From positions 4,429 through 68,428 of the forward strand of contig JAXLZK010000017.1 of assembly GCA_046350935.1 (NCBI GenBank): 64,000 nt of DNA. Reading direction: 5' to 3'. Positions 61,446-64,000 of this stretch are shown piece by piece (position 1 is the first letter of the stretch; every line of letters starts with the position of its first letter). The notes beneath the pieces were generated by a model. That model did not search any database, was not told the origin of the DNA, and saw only the letters and a list, made by a program, of their open reading frames with translations. Made by a program: the position numbers and the translations under genes. This DNA comes from Nitrobium sp046350935. GTDB taxonomy: Bacteria; Nitrospirota; Thermodesulfovibrionia; Thermodesulfovibrionales; Dissulfurispiraceae.

Positions 61446-62381
61446 TCATTTCGCACAGGGATGAAGAACGAGGCGGGCGGCGCCGACCATGCCGGCGTCA
61501 TCTCCGAGAGACGAGGGAATGATTTTCACTCTGTTGTACAGCTCCTTCATCGCCCTCTTTGCCGCCTCCTTGATGGCAGCGTCAACGTAGATGTTCCATG
61601 CGCCGATCAGCCCCCCGGTCAGGATAACGGCTTCGGGACTGAATACGTTGATCACGCTCGCGATCCCGGTCCCGAGGCTCTTTCCCGCTTCCCGCAGAAT
61701 GGTGCGGGAAAGGGAGTCCCCCTCGAGGGCGCCCCGATAGATGTCTTCAGCGGAAATCTTATAGAAATTGCCGTTGTAAAGGTCCTTCAGGATGCTGACG
61801 GTGCCCTTTTCCAGCTCTGCAACGGCGTTCCCGATAAGGGCGGTCGCCGAGGCGTACAGCTCCAGACAGCCCACATTCCCGCAGGGGCAGGGGGGGCCGT
61901 CGACATTTATGCTCATATGTCCGACCTCCGCGGCCACCGGCAGCAGCTCGCCCCGTATCACGACTCCCCCGCCGATTCCCGTTCCGAGAGTGATCATGAC
62001 GAAGCTCCCGATGTCCCTCCCCGCACCTGCGACCTTTTCGCCGTAGGCGGCGGCATTGGCATCGTTCTCCACGACGATGCAGGTATCGTACTTCTCTTCC
62101 AGCTCCGCGGCCAGGTTGACCCCGTTCAGCGCCGGGACGTTGGGAGAAAGAAGCACCGTCCCGCTCTCCCGTTCCACCAAACCCGCCGCGGCGATGCCGA
62201 TCCCGCCGATTTCCTTCTCCCAGGAGGCATAGAGGGAGTCCAGCAGCTTATGGAGCACCGCAAGGGGGTCTTTCCCCGTGGGCTCCTTCACCTTCTCCAC
62301 CACCTCGTTTCCCGAGGTGATCAGGGAAGCCCTGATATTGGTCCCCCCGAGGTCGACTCCAATAACAAACTTCTTCGTCAT
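61446..62381 (-). CDS. ROK-family glucokinase-like sugar kinase
   Basis: A 311-residue sugar kinase: ATP-binding VIGVDLGGTNIRASLI, LSPNVPALNGVNLA, catalytic ENDANAAAYGE, GTGIGGGVVI and the zinc-binding GPPCPCGNVGCLELYAS, all ROK signatures. No helix-turn-helix, so a kinase rather than a repressor. Glucose is the likely substrate by resemblance to ROK glucokinases. Head of the rok-lepA-lepB-ribE run. Confidence 0.92.
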   Translation of the reverse strand: MTKKFVIGVDLGGTNIRASLITSGNEVVEKVKEPTGKDPLAVLHKLLDSLYASWEKEIGGIGIAAAGLVERESGTVLLSPNVPALNGVNLAAELEEKYDTCIVVENDANAAAYGEKVAGAGRDIGSFVMITLGTGIGGGVVIRGELLPVAAEVGHMSINVDGPPCPCGNVGCLELYASATALIGNAVAELEKGTVSILKDLYNGNFYKISAEDIYRGALEGDSLSRTILREAGKSLGTGIASVINVFSPEAVILTGGLIGAWNIYVDAAIKEAAKRAMKELYNRVKIIPSSLGDDAGMVGAARLVLHPCAK

Positions 62382-62632
62382 CGTTATTCTCTTGTCCGTG
62401 CTCTTCGTGTATGGTTATTGTTAGATCAGTTTGTGTATGCAAACTGTTTTCGTAGCGAGGCCGAGCGAATCGTGCACCGGCAAGGGGCAGGAAAAAGGGC
62501 ACCCCTTCTGAATTTGTTTAAAGTGTATATTACCATATTTAAAGGGTTTGCGCAATTTGCGCCTCCCCTTTTTCCTCACCGCAGAGAGCGCTGAGGAGCG
62601 CGCTGCGAAAAGCCCTCTCCGGGAGGCGGCTC

Positions 62633-62641
62633 TGGTATAAT
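62633..62641 (+). promoter_or_regulatory. Extended -10 promoter giving a near-leaderless polA-type message
   Basis: TGG plus perfect TATAAT (62636-62641) lies seven bases before the ATG at 62648, so transcription would begin at or next to the start codon. There is no convincing -35. The remaining 62382-62632 interval shows no gene. Confidence 0.55.
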
Positions 62642-62647
62642 CAAGGA

Positions 62648-63589
62648 ATGAATGTATACCTCATCGACGGCAACTCCTACTACTACCGGGCGTACCACGC
62701 CGTCAGGGGGCTCTCGAACGCAAAGGGGTTCCCCACCAATGCCCTGTACGGCTTCACCTCCATGCTCCTCAGGATCATCAGGGAAAGGAAACCCGACGCC
62801 CTCGCTATCGCCTTCGATACTCCCGCCCCCACCGGAAGACACAGGATGTACGAGGAGTATAAGGCGCAGCGGCCCGAAATGCCCCATGACCTCTCGGTCC
62901 AGATCCCCTATATTAAAGAGATCGTGCGGGCGTTCCGCATCCCCTCTTTTGAGCTCCCCGGCTACGAGGCCGACGACATCATCTGCACCCTTGCGCGGAA
63001 AGCCGCTGCTGAGGGCGCCGAGGTCTTCATCGTCACCGGGGACAAGGACATGCTGCAGGCGGTGAGCGACGGAGTACGTATATACGATCCCATGAAAGAC
63101 CTTGTCATCGATGCGCAACAGGTGGAGGAGAGATTCGGCCTCTCCCCTGAAAGGATTCCCGAGATCATGGCCCTCACCGGGGACGCGGTCGACAACATAC
63201 CAGGCGTGAAGGGGATCGGCGAGAAGACGGCAAAGGAGCTCCTCCGGGAAGCGGGCAGCCTCGACGAGCTCCTCGCCCACCCCGAGAAAATCCGGAACGA
63301 GCGTTTGAGAAGACTGATACAGGACGGGAGAGAGAGCATCGAGCTGAGCAGGGCCCTCGCCACCATAGACACCTCCGTCCCGGTGGAGGCTAACCTGCGC
63401 GATCTTCACTCCGCCGAGCCCGACTGGCCTGCACTCCTCGCCCTGTTTTCGGAGTTCGAGTTCAAGAGCTTCATACGGATCATCCCCTCGCACGGCTATG
63501 AGCCGAGAGGTGAATACGAAGCGATCACCGACAGGGGGCGTCTGCTCGCATTCCTGAGGGGAGAGGACCGGGGAAAAGATACGCGGTAG
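62648..63589 (+). CDS. PolA-type 5'-3' exonuclease without polymerase domain
   Basis: A 313-residue protein equal to the N-terminal nuclease of DNA polymerase I: YLIDGNSYYYRAYHA, AFDTPAPTGRH, YEADDIICTLA, VTGDKDMLQ, LTGDAVDNIPGVKGIGEKTA (H3TH region). It ends shortly after GEYEAITDRGRLLAFLRGED, which resembles the beginning of the PolA proofreading-type domain, and no polymerase follows. So it is either a dedicated exonuclease for primer removal and repair or the stump of a truncated polA. An AAGGGG/CCCCTT hairpin follows the stop (63597-63618). Confidence 0.88.
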   Translation: MNVYLIDGNSYYYRAYHAVRGLSNAKGFPTNALYGFTSMLLRIIRERKPDALAIAFDTPAPTGRHRMYEEYKAQRPEMPHDLSVQIPYIKEIVRAFRIPSFELPGYEADDIICTLARKAAAEGAEVFIVTGDKDMLQAVSDGVRIYDPMKDLVIDAQQVEERFGLSPERIPEIMALTGDAVDNIPGVKGIGEKTAKELLREAGSLDELLAHPEKIRNERLRRLIQDGRESIELSRALATIDTSVPVEANLRDLHSAEPDWPALLALFSEFEFKSFIRIIPSHGYEPRGEYEAITDRGRLLAFLRGEDRGKDTR

Positions 63590-63641
63590 AAGCGGAGAAG
63601 GGGGATTCAATTCCCCTTTGCCTTCCGTGTAGACTATCCCT

Positions 63642-64000
63642 ATGGCGTTCAGAACCAGCAGGGAGCATTTCGAGAGGCTTGTGGAGCAGGCGATGGATGC
63701 GCTGCCCGACGAGTTCACAAGGTACTTCACCAATATCGCTGTCGTTGTCGAGGAGTATCCGACAGAAGAAGACGCGCGTCTTACCGGTACGGCGAGGAGA
63801 GACCTTCTCGGTCTCTTCCGTGGCGCTGCACATCAGGAGAGGGGCGGTTTCTTCGATTTTCCCCTGCCCCTGCCCGACGAGATCATCCTTTTCCGAAAAA
63901 ATATCCAGAGGATCTGCTCATCGAAGAGAGAGCTCGTCGAGGAGATCAGGATGACCCTCGTCCACGAGGTAGGCCATTACTTCGGCCTTTCGGAAGAGGA
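63642..64000 (+). CDS. Minimal metallopeptidase family protein, C-terminus off window
   Basis: About 119 residues are present: AFRTSREHFERLVEQAMDAL, IAVVVEEYPTEED, DEIILFRKNIQRIC, and the zinc motif TLVHEVGHYFGLSEE (HExxH) at the right edge. This matches a small family of single-domain zincin-like metallopeptidases of unknown substrate. The ATG at 63642 is followed by a typical N-terminus. Nearly complete; only the last few residues are missing. Confidence 0.85.
   Translation, partial: MAFRTSREHFERLVEQAMDALPDEFTRYFTNIAVVVEEYPTEEDARLTGTARRDLLGLFRGAAHQERGGFFDFPLPLPDEIILFRKNIQRICSSKRELVEEIRMTLVHEVGHYFGLSEE

Overview
The window is GC-rich bacterial chromosome with a single chromosomal-type gene complement (leuA, ribBA, ribE, lepA, lepB, polA-type exonuclease) and no plasmid or phage backbone. 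The outer-membrane TonB receptor, OmpH/Skp and TPR-barrel proteins show a Gram-negative envelope. A small PEP-CTERM protein, an archaeal-style CobN/DUF2149/DUF2162 cluster and many sensory genes would fit Nitrospirota or a deltaproteobacterium-like lineage, but the sequence alone does not settle the phylum. Two runs of N (17321-17339 and 23619-23628) show that this is an assembled draft.

Region 1 (1-12.5 kb) holds a sugar-nucleotide epimerase end, a TPR protein, a DedA/TVP38 membrane protein, a beta-carbonic anhydrase behind a yybP-ykoY manganese riboswitch with a built-in terminator, an EEP phosphatase plus phospholipase D pair, a protoporphyrinogen-oxidase-like flavoprotein, and leuA behind a leucine-rich leader peptide and attenuator. 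It ends with an EamA exporter, a DUF523/DUF1722 protein and a rhodanese whose two active-site cysteine positions are in-frame TGA codons, a probable double selenoprotein.

Region 2 (12.6-23.3 kb) is one ten-gene minus-strand operon under a cobalamin riboswitch: exbB, exbD, tonB, a Com-like zinc ribbon, a TonB-dependent receptor, an exported CbiZ-type amidohydrolase, DUF2162, a second MotA/TolQ/ExbB-type channel, DUF2149 and an exported, C-terminally anchored CobN. It reads as a corrinoid capture and processing system located in the envelope, with two separate proton-channel modules and no ATP-dependent CobS/CobT or BtuCDF in sight. I consider this the main candidate for an undescribed system.

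Region 3 (23.5-33.2 kb) has tRNA-His, a chemosensory set (MCP, receiverless CheB, CheW, stand-alone Hpt), a three-PAS histidine kinase with its NarL-type regulator, tRNA-Arg and ribBA. Region 4 (33.3-55.6 kb) looks like a cyclic-nucleotide and cell-surface locus. It has two adjacent CHASE2 class III cyclases with complementary active-site losses (one keeps both metal aspartates, the other keeps the Asn/Arg pair), a metallo-beta-lactamase-fold protein, OmpH, two giant FecR-domain repeat proteins, a TPR-barrel protein and, divergently, a class II cyclic-nucleotide phosphodiesterase-like gene.

Region 5 (55.6-58.2 kb) is a small accessory island of toxin-antitoxin modules, mostly broken, with a group II intron 3' remnant and an intact hicBA. 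Region 6 (58.2-64 kb) returns to housekeeping genes: rok-lepA-lepB-ribE on the minus strand, then a stand-alone or truncated PolA 5'-3' exonuclease and a minimal metallopeptidase cut by the window edge.
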